Source of the DNA: Clostridia bacterium
Lineage (GTDB): Bacteria > Bacillota > Clostridia > Christensenellales > Aristaeellaceae
Assembly: GCA_017936375.1 (NCBI GenBank)
Contig: JAGBFR010000010.1
Coordinates: 60,153 to 124,152, forward strand
DNA length: 64,000 nt
Reading direction: 5' to 3'
The position numbers and the translations under genes are program-made. Below are positions 33,372 through 41,526 of this stretch, piece after piece. The notes beneath the pieces were generated by a model. It had not been told where the DNA came from. It did not search any database and saw only the letters and a list, made by a program, of their open reading frames with translations. Each line of letters starts with the position of its first letter. The first letter of the stretch is position 1.

Positions 33372-33821
33372 ATGAAGAAGTTTTTTGAGGAATTCAAGGC
33401 ATTTGCCATGCGCGGCAACGTGATCGACATGGCCATCGGCGTGGTCATCGGCGGCGCGTTCGGCAAGATCACCACCTCCCTGGTCAACGACATCTTCATG
33501 CCGCTGCTCGGCATGATGACTGGCGGCGTCAACTTCGGCGGCCTGTTCTATGCGCTGGACGGCAATGAGTACGCCTCCATCGAGGCGGCGGCTGAGGCCG
33601 GCGTGGGCACCCTGAACTACGGCGCGTTCATCCAGAACATCGTCGACTTCCTGCTCATCGCGCTGTGCATGTTCATCGTCGTCAAGTTCATGAACAATAT
33701 GCACAAGAAGCCGGAACCGGCTCCGGCCCCGGCGAAGGCGCCGCGCCTGTGCCCGTACTGCAAGAGCGAGATCGCGGACGACGCGACCCGCTGCCCGCAC
33801 TGCACCTCCGAGCTCAAGTAA
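33372..33821 (+). CDS. mscL: Large-conductance mechanosensitive channel MscL with C-terminal zinc ribbon
   Basis: A 149-residue protein. FKAFAMRGNVIDMAIGVVIGGAFGKI is the MscL N-terminal amphipathic helix and first membrane helix; the second helix lies near residues 88-105. After a proline/alanine linker the C-terminus has CPYCKSEIADDATRCPHC, a four-cysteine zinc ribbon that ordinary MscL lacks. ATG at 33372 follows AAGGAGAG. The channel opens at high membrane tension to release solutes. Confidence 0.94.
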   Translation: MKKFFEEFKAFAMRGNVIDMAIGVVIGGAFGKITTSLVNDIFMPLLGMMTGGVNFGGLFYALDGNEYASIEAAAEAGVGTLNYGAFIQNIVDFLLIALCMFIVVKFMNNMHKKPEPAPAPAKAPRLCPYCKSEIADDATRCPHCTSELK

Positions 33822-33839
33822 TCAACCAAAATGCAAAAG

Positions 33840-33862
33840 AAGCGGCCTTCGGGCCGCTTTTT
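33840..33862 (+). terminator. Intrinsic terminator after mscL
   Basis: AAGCGGCC (33840-33847), a TTCG tetraloop, GGCCGCTT (33852-33859) and TTT: a compact stable hairpin. Confidence 0.9.
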
Positions 33863-33868
33863 CTATGC

Positions 33869-34069
33869 TTATTCGGAATCAACCACAGAAACCTGCTGAA
33901 GAGCTTCCTCAAGAAGCATATTGATCAGCTCATTTCTGGAGCGATTGGTTTGCTCTGAAAGTTTGTCCAGAAGCTCAACAGTTTCATCTTTCATTCGAAC
34001 GGACACAACCTTGTGTCCATCATCGCCCTTGAGGGGCTTCTTTTTGGTTATGATGATTTCGCGCATCAT
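33869..34069 (-). CDS. Ribbon-helix-helix (Arc/CopG-type) DNA-binding protein
   Basis: A 66-residue protein. HKVVSVRMKDETVELLDKLS gives the beta strand and first helix, and TNRSRNELINMLLEEAL the second helix of an RHH fold, a dimeric transcription factor type also used by antitoxins. AGGGGGTG sits eight bases before the ATG at 34069. AT-rich relative to neighbours. It is divergent from a small membrane protein gene, with inverted and direct repeats between them. No toxin gene is recognised beside it. Confidence 0.78.
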   Translation of the reverse strand: MMREIIITKKKPLKGDDGHKVVSVRMKDETVELLDKLSEQTNRSRNELINMLLEEALQQVSVVDSE

Positions 34070-34103
34070 GACATATGCACCCCCTAACGACTGTAATTGT
34101 ATC

Positions 34104-34165
34104 TTGACACCCTTGTTTTGCGTATAGTATAATTTTATAGTGTAGTAAAACTACAAATTTATAGT
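34104..34165 (+). promoter_or_regulatory. Promoter with nested repeats between RHH gene and small membrane protein gene
   Basis: TTGACA (34104-34109), 18-base spacer, TATAAT (34128-34133). At the expected transcription start, TGTAGT-AAA-ACTACA (34141-34155) is a perfect inverted repeat. It is flanked by two direct copies of TTTATAGT (34134-34141 and 34158-34165). RHH proteins bind such short repeats as arrays of dimers, so this is a likely operator for the divergent RHH protein. Confidence 0.65.
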
Positions 34166-34190
34166 ATATCGAAAATGGAGGGAAATATTA

Positions 34191-34418
34191 ATGGAGTATT
34201 ATTGGCTTGGCTTGATTGGCGGCTATGTGGTCGTCGGTTTGGTTTTCGGTCTGATTACGCAGTATCTTTCCGAAAGTAAAGGATACCAGGGAGGTTTCTG
34301 GTGGGGATTCTGGCTGGGACTGATTGGCCTCCTTGTCGTTGGCTTCAGACCTGATATCCGGCAGCGTAATTATGAGTATCACAGAAACAACGATAACAAC
34401 GATGAGAAGAGATTCTGA
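34191..34418 (+). CDS. Small two-helix membrane protein, unknown
   Basis: A 75-residue protein with two hydrophobic helices (about residues 4-24 and 36-52), joined by a glycine- and tryptophan-rich turn (YQGGFWWGFWLG), and a charged Asn/Arg-rich tail. GGAGGG precedes the ATG at 34191. AT-rich. The pattern is common in small phage- or islet-borne clostridial membrane proteins. No function can be given. Confidence 0.65.
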   Translation: MEYYWLGLIGGYVVVGLVFGLITQYLSESKGYQGGFWWGFWLGLIGLLVVGFRPDIRQRNYEYHRNNDNNDEKRF

Positions 34419-34476
34419 TCGGAATGAGGAACAGAGAGATTTGATTTGAATCTCACTTGAGAACAGGAGGATAAGT

Positions 34477-34794
34477 ATGATTCGTTGTCCGGGCTGCGGC
34501 AATCTGGTGTCGGAGGAATTGAGGGATTGTCCGTCTTGCGGGTTCAATATTGCGAGTGTAACCCATTCGGGTACCAAGAGCACAGCGAAGAATGTCGCGA
34601 TCTTCGTGGCGATTGCACTTGCGGTGATTCTGGCTGTGGTGATCTATGATGCGTGTACACTTTCAGCAGACGAAGCAAAAGCGAATTTAGAAAGATCCTT
34701 AGCTGAATACAAAGCTAGTAATGCTGAGATTGAAAGATTGGAACGACAGCTGGAGTATAATCAAAGTTTGCTGGATCTCTACTATGGGAAATAA
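34477..34794 (+). CDS. Zinc-ribbon protein with membrane anchor and coiled coil
   Basis: A 105-residue protein. Residues 1-22 form a zinc ribbon (CPGCGNLVSEELRDCPSCG), one membrane helix spans about 39-58 (AIFVAIALAVILAVVIY), and the rest is a predicted coiled coil (ANLERSLAEYKASNAEIERLERQLE). A CAGGAGG ribosome site precedes it. It sits in the AT-rich islet; the role is unknown. Confidence 0.68.
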   Translation: MIRCPGCGNLVSEELRDCPSCGFNIASVTHSGTKSTAKNVAIFVAIALAVILAVVIYDACTLSADEAKANLERSLAEYKASNAEIERLERQLEYNQSLLDLYYGK

Positions 34795-34893
34795 AGAATG
34801 AAACTGCCTTGTTTACTGTGAGCGGATAAATTGTACTTTCAGTAATCAGAGTTTCTGCCCAAAGTAACTGATATTCTTAAAGGAGCAAAAACA

Positions 34894-35247
34894 ATGAACA
34901 TCAAGAAAGCATTCTTGCTGCTGATGTGTATGGCCGCTCTGCTTTTTCTGACCGGCTGTGAATCTCAGCAAGTTAAGGATGCAAAAGAGATTATTGACAG
35001 CATGGCGAAACATGATCAGCGAGTCATTGATATTAGGCTTGAAATAGAAAGCGCAAAGCGCAGAGGTGATGAGATTCTCGCTGAAGCAAGGCAGGTTTTG
35101 TTGGAGAGTACGCAAGATCTGTTTGATGAGGATTACTATCGGGAGAAGCTTGCGAAAATCTATGGAAACTGTTCTGATGGAGAACGTAAACAAATCGATG
35201 TTTATCTCAAAGAAACCTATCATGCTGTGATAGATGATTACAGATGA
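34894..35247 (+). CDS. Putative lipoprotein, helical, unknown
   Basis: A 117-residue protein with a lipoprotein signal: basic start (MNIKKAF), hydrophobic stretch, and lipobox LTGC giving a lipidated cysteine near residue 22. The mature part is charged and probably all helical. AAGGAG precedes the ATG. Its predicted location outside the membrane, together with the neighbouring anchored proteins, suggests an envelope-associated set. Confidence 0.68.
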   Translation: MNIKKAFLLLMCMAALLFLTGCESQQVKDAKEIIDSMAKHDQRVIDIRLEIESAKRRGDEILAEARQVLLESTQDLFDEDYYREKLAKIYGNCSDGERKQIDVYLKETYHAVIDDYR

Positions 35248-35257
35248 TTATGGAAAG

Positions 35258-35295
35258 ACGGGTTGTCTCAGATGAGGCAACCCGTTTTGTTTTTC
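35258..35295 (+). terminator. Intrinsic terminator after lipoprotein gene
   Basis: ACGGGTTG (35258-35265) pairs with CAACCCGT (35278-35285), with an inner CTC/GAG pairing, followed by TTTGTTTTTC. Confidence 0.85.
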
Positions 35296-35347
35296 TTTGC
35301 TGCATGCCCTGGCGATCCTGCGCATACCTTCTGCGGGAGGGATGAGC

Positions 35348-36178
35348 ATGAAGCTGATTGCCTTTGGCGGGGATGAAAGGATGCAGGGCGCGCTGGCGGC
35401 TGCGCGGCATGCGGGCCATGAGACGGCGCAGATCACCTCGCGGGAGCAGGAAATGGGCGGCGCGGACGCCGTGCTGCTGCCATGGCCGCAGAGCTTTGCC
35501 GGAGATGCGCTCTATGGCGGCTCGATGAGCCGGGAAGAGGCCCTTGCGCGGATCCCGCCGTGCCGCGCGGTGCTGGCGGGCGCGGGCGTGCGGGATGAGG
35601 AGCTGCCCCAGTGCGCGCGGGTTGTGCGTCCGGGGGAGGATGAGATATTTCTCCTTCGCAACGCCGTGCTCACGGCGGAGGGCGCGATCTTTTCCGCCAT
35701 GCAGCGCATGGAGGGGCCGATCGCCGGGAGCTGCGCGCTGATCACGGGCTTTGGCCGGATCGGGCGGGCGCTGGCGCAGCGGCTTGCCGCGATGGAGGCG
35801 TTCGTCATCGTCTGCGCGAGGAATGAGGATCAGATGCGCGCGGCGCACGCCATGGGCGCGCATCCCGTGCCGCTGGCGGAGATCGCCTCTGCCTGCGCGC
35901 AGGCGGATTTCGTGATGAACACCGTACCCGCGCATGTGCTGGGCGCGCAGGCGCTTGCCCGGCTGGCCGGGCGGGCGAAGGTCTTTGAATTGGCCAGCCC
36001 GCCCTATGGCATGGACGTGAGCTGCGCGGTGCGCATGGGCGTTGAGCTGGTGATGGAGAGCGGCGTTCCCGGCCGGTATGCCCCGGGCGCGGCGGGCGAG
36101 GCGCTCTATGACGCCCTGATGCGCGGCATGGACAGCCGGAGCGCCGGGGACGCTGAAGGAGGGAAGGCGGATGGCTGA
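35348..36178 (+). CDS. dpaA: Dipicolinate synthase subunit A
   Basis: A 276-residue protein of the SpoVFA/DpaA family: a Rossmann NAD(P)-binding core with ALITGFGRIGRALAQRLAA (about residues 133-151) and ADFVMNTVPAHVLGAQAL. With DpaB it oxidises dihydrodipicolinate to dipicolinic acid, the calcium-binding spore-core solute, in the mother cell. ATG at 35348 fits GGGAGG (35335-35340) better than the ATG at 35342. No consensus sigma-A promoter is obvious, consistent with a sporulation sigma factor. Overlaps dpaB by eight bases. Confidence 0.9.
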   Translation: MKLIAFGGDERMQGALAAARHAGHETAQITSREQEMGGADAVLLPWPQSFAGDALYGGSMSREEALARIPPCRAVLAGAGVRDEELPQCARVVRPGEDEIFLLRNAVLTAEGAIFSAMQRMEGPIAGSCALITGFGRIGRALAQRLAAMEAFVIVCARNEDQMRAAHAMGAHPVPLAEIASACAQADFVMNTVPAHVLGAQALARLAGRAKVFELASPPYGMDVSCAVRMGVELVMESGVPGRYAPGAAGEALYDALMRGMDSRSAGDAEGGKADG

Positions 36179-36743
36179 GATTCGGATCGGATTCGCGGTC
36201 ACAGGATCATTCTGCACGTTTGCATCGGTGTTTCCGCAGATGCAGCGGCTGGCGGAGCGGGGATACAGCGTGACGGCGATCATGTCGGAGAATGCGTATG
36301 CGACGGACACGCGCTTTGGAAAGGCGCAGGACTGGGTGCGCAGGGCGGAGGAGATCACCGGCCGGCCCGTCATCCACACCATCGCGCAGGCGGAGCCCAT
36401 CGGCCCGAAGAAGCTGCTCGACCTGCTGGTTATTGCGCCCTGCACGGGCAATACGCTGGGCAAGCTGGCCTGCGGCATCTATGACACCGCGCCGACGCTC
36501 GCCGTCAAGAGCCACCGGCGCAACGGCGGGCCCGTGCTCATCGCCGTATCCACCAACGATGCGCTGGCAGCCTCTGCGCAGAATATCGGTCGGCTGATGA
36601 ATGGGAAGGGCATGTTCTTCGTCCCCTTTGCGCAGGACGACAGCGCGGGCAAACCGACGAGCTGCGTGGCAGATTTTGAGATGATCGTACCTGCGGCGGA
36701 GGCGGCGCTGGAGGGCCGGCAGCTGCAGCCCGTGGTTTTCTGA
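36171..36743 (+). CDS. dpaB: Dipicolinate synthase subunit B (flavoprotein family)
   Basis: A 190-residue protein of the SpoVFB/DpaB family, related to HFCD flavoproteins. FAVTGSFCTFASVFPQM is the N-terminal phosphate/flavin loop, LLVIAPCTGNTLGKLACGI the conserved PCTGN motif, and VLIAVSTNDALAASAQNI a family block. It overlaps dpaA and completes the dipicolinate synthase pair. Confidence 0.92.
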   Translation: MAEIRIGFAVTGSFCTFASVFPQMQRLAERGYSVTAIMSENAYATDTRFGKAQDWVRRAEEITGRPVIHTIAQAEPIGPKKLLDLLVIAPCTGNTLGKLACGIYDTAPTLAVKSHRRNGGPVLIAVSTNDALAASAQNIGRLMNGKGMFFVPFAQDDSAGKPTSCVADFEMIVPAAEAALEGRQLQPVVF

Positions 36744-36756
36744 GTTTCCCGGGAAG

Positions 36757-36800
36757 AAAAAGCGCCGTTCATCCGTCTTCTTGACAGTACGGTGCTTTTT
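36757..36800 (+). terminator. Terminator after dpaB overlapping the next promoter
   Basis: AAAAAGCGCCGT (36757-36768) pairs with ACGGTGCTTTTT (36789-36800) with one G-T pair and a 20-base loop. The loop holds the TTGACA of the following promoter. Confidence 0.6.
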
Positions 36801-36809
36801 CATTATCAT
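36781..36809 (+). promoter_or_regulatory. Promoter of secreted DUF3298-like protein
   Basis: TTGACA (36781-36786), 17-base spacer, TATCAT (36804-36809). Confidence 0.65.
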
Positions 36810-36852
36810 GAAAGACGCGATTATGAAAGACACGAACATGAAAGACGCATAG
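36808..36852 (+). repeat. Three-copy 15-base tandem repeat in leader
   Basis: Units start at 36808, 36823 and 36838, each beginning ATGAAAGACRC. Read in frame they spell MKDAIMKDTNMKDA then TAG. The first ATG overlaps the -10 element, so it would not be in a transcript from that promoter. Confidence 0.7.
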
Positions 36853-36875
36853 AAAAGCCGAGAGGTGATGAACGG

Positions 36876-38048
36876 ATGAAACGGATTCTGGCCATTCTGT
36901 TGGCGGCGCTGATGCTGCTGACCGGCCTTGCCGCGGCGCAGGCGGCTGATGCACAGCAGATGCTGGCGGTCCGCATGACGGAGCTGGCGGACGCGGCGAG
37001 CGGCAGCACGCTGGCCGTATTTGAAGTTCCGGAGGGCGCGCCGCTTGACGAGATGAAGCGCATGGCGCTGGACATGCAGATCGAGGCTCGCTTTGCGCAG
37101 AAGGAGGCGCTCGCCATGCTCAGCCGTGCGGGCGTGCAGATCGCACAGGCGGGCAGGCTCTATCAGGACGAAGGCATTGTCTCCATGGCGCGCACATGGC
37201 AGGGCGATCAGCCCTCCGGGCGCGGGGGCAGTTCTGCCGCGGCGCTGACGGTGAATCTTGAAACGGGCATGGAGATCTATCTCGACGAGCTCTTTGCCGA
37301 TGCGCCCGCGGCCATCACCGCGATGGAGGCGATCATCGAGCGCGACGTGCTGGACGGCATGAGCGACTATATGGAGTTTTCCGACCTGCTGCCCATGCCG
37401 ACGGACAGCTTCTTCGTCGATGAGGGCGGCCTGACCATCTACTATCCGGAGGACAGATACCGCTACTTCGACGGCGAGAGCGGCAGCGTCACCTTCTACT
37501 GGCATGAGCTGGCGGATTACATCGCCGAGGACAGCCCGGCCTATGCGCTGGCGCATCCCGACGTGCCGTACAGCCGTTCCGGCATTGAGACGGCGTGCTT
37601 CAGCGGCCTCGTCTCCCCGATGCTGCCCATTGAGCTGGGCGACCTGCTTGGGGACGTCATGCAGGATGTTCCGCTGGCGGACCCGGACTACACGACCGAC
37701 GCGCTGGTCTATCCGCTTGAGCGTGAGCGCGGATTCGCGGTGGAGATTCCCAAATACGCCGAGACGGACGAGGAAGAGACGCCTGTTTCCGCCATCCGCG
37801 CCACGCGCATCAGCTTCTGTGGCCTGCTCAAAACGGGCGTGACGACGGATGTTCAGGTGCTGCAGCTGATGGGCGAACCCGCGAGGGAGACGGTCTACGA
37901 CGAGGACGCGGCGTTTGATGCGATGCTCGACCCCGGAACGAGCCTCATGTACGAGGTGGAGGGGCGCGTGCTGCAGCTGCACATCGGCGAGGACGGCGTG
38001 CTCTCCTGCGTGATTCTGCGCAGCGATTACCCGATGGAGCTGCTGTAA
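36876..38048 (+). CDS. Secreted DUF3298/RsiV-like domain protein
   Basis: A 390-residue exported protein. Residues 1-26 are a signal peptide (basic MKRI, hydrophobic core, cleavage near AQAAD). LTVNLETGMEIYLDELF and the later DEGGLTIYYPEDRYR resemble the DUF3298 domain found outside the membrane in RsiV and PdaC-type proteins, but the match is weak by eye. The C-terminal third has no recognised family. ATG at 36876 follows GAGAGGTG. Likely an extracellular or wall-associated protein; function unknown. Confidence 0.65.
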   Translation: MKRILAILLAALMLLTGLAAAQAADAQQMLAVRMTELADAASGSTLAVFEVPEGAPLDEMKRMALDMQIEARFAQKEALAMLSRAGVQIAQAGRLYQDEGIVSMARTWQGDQPSGRGGSSAAALTVNLETGMEIYLDELFADAPAAITAMEAIIERDVLDGMSDYMEFSDLLPMPTDSFFVDEGGLTIYYPEDRYRYFDGESGSVTFYWHELADYIAEDSPAYALAHPDVPYSRSGIETACFSGLVSPMLPIELGDLLGDVMQDVPLADPDYTTDALVYPLERERGFAVEIPKYAETDEEETPVSAIRATRISFCGLLKTGVTTDVQVLQLMGEPARETVYDEDAAFDAMLDPGTSLMYEVEGRVLQLHIGEDGVLSCVILRSDYPMELL

Positions 38049-38077
38049 GGGCGAAAAACTTTGCCCCCGGGCGGCGC

Positions 38078-38138
38078 TTTACGGAAAACCCTGAATGTGA
38101 TATAATAATCTGCCTGAGTTTACCTCGGGCAGATTATT
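38078..38138 (+). promoter_or_regulatory. ftsK promoter with 35-base inverted repeat over the -10
   Basis: TTTACG (38078-38083), 17-base spacer, TATAAT (38101-38106). AATAATCTGCC (38104-38114) is the exact reverse complement of GGCAGATTATT (38128-38138), with an inner GAG/CTC pair. It begins inside the -10 and spans the start site, so it is better read as a protein-binding site than as an RNA hairpin. Confidence 0.65.
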
Positions 38139-38217
38139 CGCATTTTGCGTCATACAGGGCGGCGGGGCAGCGCTTCGCCGCTGAATATACACGGAAAACA
38201 AACAGGGAGGTTGGCGG

Positions 38218-41200
38218 ATGGCCAGAAAGGCAGCCCCCAAGGGCGACAATAAAAAGAAAAAGAAGGTCAGCGGCGTGAAGGGCATGCCGGCCAGAGGGAA
38301 GAAGAAGGCGGCAGGCGGGACGGATCCGCGCGGCGTGATCGGCATCATCGTGCTGTGTCTGGGCCTGCTGGCGCTGGTCAGCCAGTTCATCCCCTCCAGC
38401 GGCGGCTTCCTCAATCACTGCGTGCTGCTCATGCGCGGCCTCGGCGGCCGGCTCTGCCTGCTGCTGCCGCTGGTCGTCTGCTGGGCGGGCGTGGTGCTGG
38501 TGTTCTTCGCGGAGCGCAGGCTCAGCCCGAAGCCCATGGTCTGCAGCGCGCTTGTCTTCCTCTTTGTGGAGACGATGCTGCAGCTCTTTCAGGTCAATTC
38601 CATCGCCAGCCTGATGCTCGGTCAGGGCTATCAGCCGACGTATCTGAATTTCCTGATCTGCTCATACAAGGATGCATCGAGCCTGTGCACGGGCGGCGGC
38701 CTGATCGGCGCGCTGCTGGCGTGGCCGCTGGTGCAGGCGCTGGATATCTGGGGCTCCGTGATCGTGCTGATCTTTGCGGTGACGATCGCGCTGATGGTCA
38801 TGACGGGCGTGTCCTTCTCGCATGTGGGCATGTACCTCTCCGAGTGGATCGATGATATCCGCGTGGAAATCGCCGAGCAGCGCGAGGAGCGCGCGGCGGC
38901 CCGCGCCGTGCAGGAGGAGGAGATGCTCCGCCGGGAGACGGAGCTCGCCGCCAAGCGCCAGCAGAAGCGCGAGGCCCGCGAAAAGGCCCTGCGCGAGCAG
39001 CAGGAGGCGCAGCGCCTGATGGAGGAGCAGCTGCGCGCCAAGGCGCAGAGCGCCGCCCAGGAAGCCCCGCAGCAGGAGGAGCAGCCCGCCCCCGCGCCCA
39101 AGCGCAAGGCGAAGAAGAAGGCCGCGCCCGCCCCGGCAGCGCAGGAGAATCCCGCGTGGGACGGCGAGGTGCCGATTTCCCACGAACCCGTCCGCGCCGC
39201 GAAGCATGCGCCGCGCCGTGCGGCCGCTGCGGGCAGATCGGATCTGTATATTGAACGCGGGGATGAATTCACCCGCGAGAGTATCGACGAGCGGACCGAC
39301 CCGCGCGACGGGCGCAGGAGGGGGCAGTTCTCCATCGAGGAGGCGGAGCAGGCCTTCCTCTACGGCATGAACGCGCAGGGCACGGCCCAGACGGATCATT
39401 CCATCTACGCCCGTCCTGCGGCGCAGAGCGCGCCGGTGCATGAGCCTGCAGCCTATGAGAATGGGTATGCTGCGGAGTATACACCCGTTCAGAATGCGCC
39501 CGTTCAGGAATCCCCGTACCCGGTATACGATGAGGAGCCGGCGTACCCGGAATACGCGGGCGAAGAGCAGGCTGACGCCCCGGCGGCATACCAGCCTGAC
39601 GAGGCGCCGGCTTATCAGATGGATGAAGAGATGGCCTATGCGGCAGACGCTCCGGCTGGCGAAGAAGCCGCTGTGTCCTATGACGAGCCTGCGCTGGAGG
39701 ATGATCCCGAGGATGAAGACGGCATGCCCGCCTTCATGCGCGGCTATAACGCCGCGGCCGAGCAGGCTCAGCCTGCGCGCCGCCGCAGCGAGCGCATGCA
39801 GGGCGAGGGCGTTCCCTCGAGCATCCCGGCGCGCGGCGTGACGCGCCCGGCGCAGGGCGCCCGCAGCGGCGGACAGGATGTGCTCGCCGCCCAGCAGGCC
39901 GCCGTGCAGGATCAGACGATCGTGCAGCTGCGCGGCTCGAGGCTGGACGGCACGCCCGTCGTGTTGCCGAAGAAGGACGTCCATGAAGCGCCGAAGATCG
40001 AGGAGGAGACCTACAACTATCCGCCGATCGATCTGCTTGAGCGCTCCGCGAGCACGCGCGACCCGAATATTCAGGCGAAGATCGAAGCCGGAAGCCGGAA
40101 GCTGCTGGATACGCTCGAGTCCTTCGGCGTGCAGGCGAAGCTCACGCATGTCACCCACGGCCCTGCGATCACGCGCTATGAGCTGCAGCCCGCCCCGGGC
40201 GTGAAGGTCTCGCGCATCGTCGGCCTTGTGGACGACATCGCGCTGAACATGGCCTCCGACGGCGTGCGCATCGAGGCGCCGATCCCGGGCAAGCCGGCGG
40301 TCGGCATCGAGATTCCGAATGAGAAGACCGAAATGGTCTCCCTGCGCGACGTCTTGGAGAGCCCGGAGATGACGCGCGAAAAGTCGCCCACGGCGGTCGC
40401 GCTGGGCAAGGGCATTTCCGGCGCGCCGGTCGTTGCGGATCTGGCGAAGATGCCGCACGTGCTCATCGCCGGTGCGACGGGCTCCGGTAAGTCCGTGTGC
40501 ATCAACACGATCATCAACTCGATCATCTACCGCGCCTCGCCCAAGGAAGTGCGCCTGATCCTGATCGACCCGAAGGTCGTCGAGCTGTCCGTGTATAACG
40601 GCATCCCGCACCTGCTGGTGCCGGTCGTCACCGATCCCAAGAAGGCGTCGGCGGCACTGTCCTGGGCCGTTGTGGAGATGGAGCACCGCTACAAGCGCTT
40701 TGAGACGATGGGCGTGCGCAACATCAAGGGCTACAACGCCGCCATCGGCCCGGACGAGGAGCCGATGTCCTCGATCATCGTCATCATCGACGAGCTGGCC
40801 GACCTGATGATGGTCGCTCCCGGCGAGGTGGAGGACTCCATCTGCCGTCTGGCGCAGCTGGCGCGCGCGGCGGGCATTCATCTGGTCATCGCGACCCAGC
40901 GCCCGTCGGTCAACGTCATCACCGGCGTCATCAAGGCGAATATCCCCAGCCGCATCGCCTTCGCCGTTTCCTCGCAGATCGACAGCCGCACCATCCTCGA
41001 CGCGGGCGGCGCGGAAAAGCTGCTGGGCAAGGGCGATATGCTCTACGCCCCGCAGGGCGCGGGCAAGCCCACGCGCGTGCAGGGCTGCTTCCTCTCGGAC
41101 GAGGAGGTCGAGCGCATCGTCAGCTATGTGCGCGGCGCGCACACGGCGGACTACAACGAGGACGTCATCGAGCAGATGAACAGCGCTGCGGAGGAGGAGA

Positions 41201-41463
41201 AGGCCGCCGCAGGCGAGGCGCCCTCCGGCGCGGAGCCTGTGGATGAGATGCTCGCCAAGGCGATTGAGCTGGCCATCGACGCAGGCCAGATCTCCATCAG
41301 CATGCTCCAGCGCAGGCTGCGCGTGGGCTATGCGCGCGCGGGCCGTCTCGTGGACGAGATGACGCTGCGCGGCATCGCCGGCGAGGCAGAGGGCCCGACC
41401 AAGCCCCGCACCGTGCTCATCACGCGCGAGGAATGGAAGCGCATGCAGGAGAATGAAGAATAA
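38218..41463 (+). CDS. ftsK: DNA translocase FtsK/SpoIIIE
   Basis: A 1081-residue protein. A basic N-terminus (KKKKKVSG) is followed by four membrane helices to about residue 205, then a long Glu/Arg/Ala- and Tyr/Pro/Ala-rich linker to about 600. The RecA-like motor has Walker A GATGSGKS near 750-757, [20 protein letters not shown] and [13 protein letters not shown] (Walker B). The C-terminal gamma winged helix recognises DNA orientation ([22 protein letters not shown]). It pumps chromosomal DNA through the septum in division and, in spore formers, into the forespore. The low-complexity linker is longer than in SpoIIIE (787 residues in total). Confidence 0.95.
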   Translation: MARKAAPKGDNKKKKKVSGVKGMPARGKKKAAGGTDPRGVIGIIVLCLGLLALVSQFIPSSGGFLNHCVLLMRGLGGRLCLLLPLVVCWAGVVLVFFAERRLSPKPMVCSALVFLFVETMLQLFQVNSIASLMLGQGYQPTYLNFLICSYKDASSLCTGGGLIGALLAWPLVQALDIWGSVIVLIFAVTIALMVMTGVSFSHVGMYLSEWIDDIRVEIAEQREERAAARAVQEEEMLRRETELAAKRQQKREAREKALREQQEAQRLMEEQLRAKAQSAAQEAPQQEEQPAPAPKRKAKKKAAPAPAAQENPAWDGEVPISHEPVRAAKHAPRRAAAAGRSDLYIERGDEFTRESIDERTDPRDGRRRGQFSIEEAEQAFLYGMNAQGTAQTDHSIYARPAAQSAPVHEPAAYENGYAAEYTPVQNAPVQESPYPVYDEEPAYPEYAGEEQADAPAAYQPDEAPAYQMDEEMAYAADAPAGEEAAVSYDEPALEDDPEDEDGMPAFMRGYNAAAEQAQPARRRSERMQGEGVPSSIPARGVTRPAQGARSGGQDVLAAQQAAVQDQTIVQLRGSRLDGTPVVLPKKDVHEAPKIEEETYNYPPIDLLERSASTRDPNIQAKIEAGSRKLLDTLESFGVQAKLTHVTHGPAITRYELQPAPGVKVSRIVGLVDDIALNMASDGVRIEAPIPGKPAVGIEIPNEKTEMVSLRDVLESPEMTREKSPTAVALGKGISGAPVVADLAKMPHVLIAGATGSGKSVCINTIINSIIYRASPKEVRLILIDPKVVELSVYNGIPHLLVPVVTDPKKASAALSWAVVEMEHRYKRFETMGVRNIKGYNAAIGPDEEPMSSIIVIIDELADLMMVAPGEVEDSICRLAQLARAAGIHLVIATQRPSVNVITGVIKANIPSRIAFAVSSQIDSRTILDAGGAEKLLGKGDMLYAPQGAGKPTRVQGCFLSDEEVERIVSYVRGAHTADYNEDVIEQMNSAAEEEKAAAGEAPSGAEPVDEMLAKAIELAIDAGQISISMLQRRLRVGYARAGRLVDEMTLRGIAGEAEGPTKPRTVLITREEWKRMQENEE

Positions 41464-41526
41464 GCGCGAATACATTAGGACACCGTTCCCCGCGCGATAC
41501 GGCGGGGCATGAAAGGACGATTCAAT

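Noticed and set aside
33869-34418. Toxin-antitoxin pair (RHH protein with the small membrane protein)
   Set aside because: The two genes are divergent rather than cotranscribed, and the membrane protein shows no type I or II toxin signature; a simple regulator-target pair is more likely.
36276-36743. Large minus-strand frame opposite dpaB and the secreted protein gene as a real gene
   Set aside because: It is part of a 591-codon antisense shadow; the plus strand codes a recognisable dipicolinate synthase subunit.
36808-36852. Mini-frame reading MKDAIMKDTNMKDA
   Set aside because: Its first ATG lies in the -10 element and no ribosome site precedes it; treated as a DNA tandem repeat.
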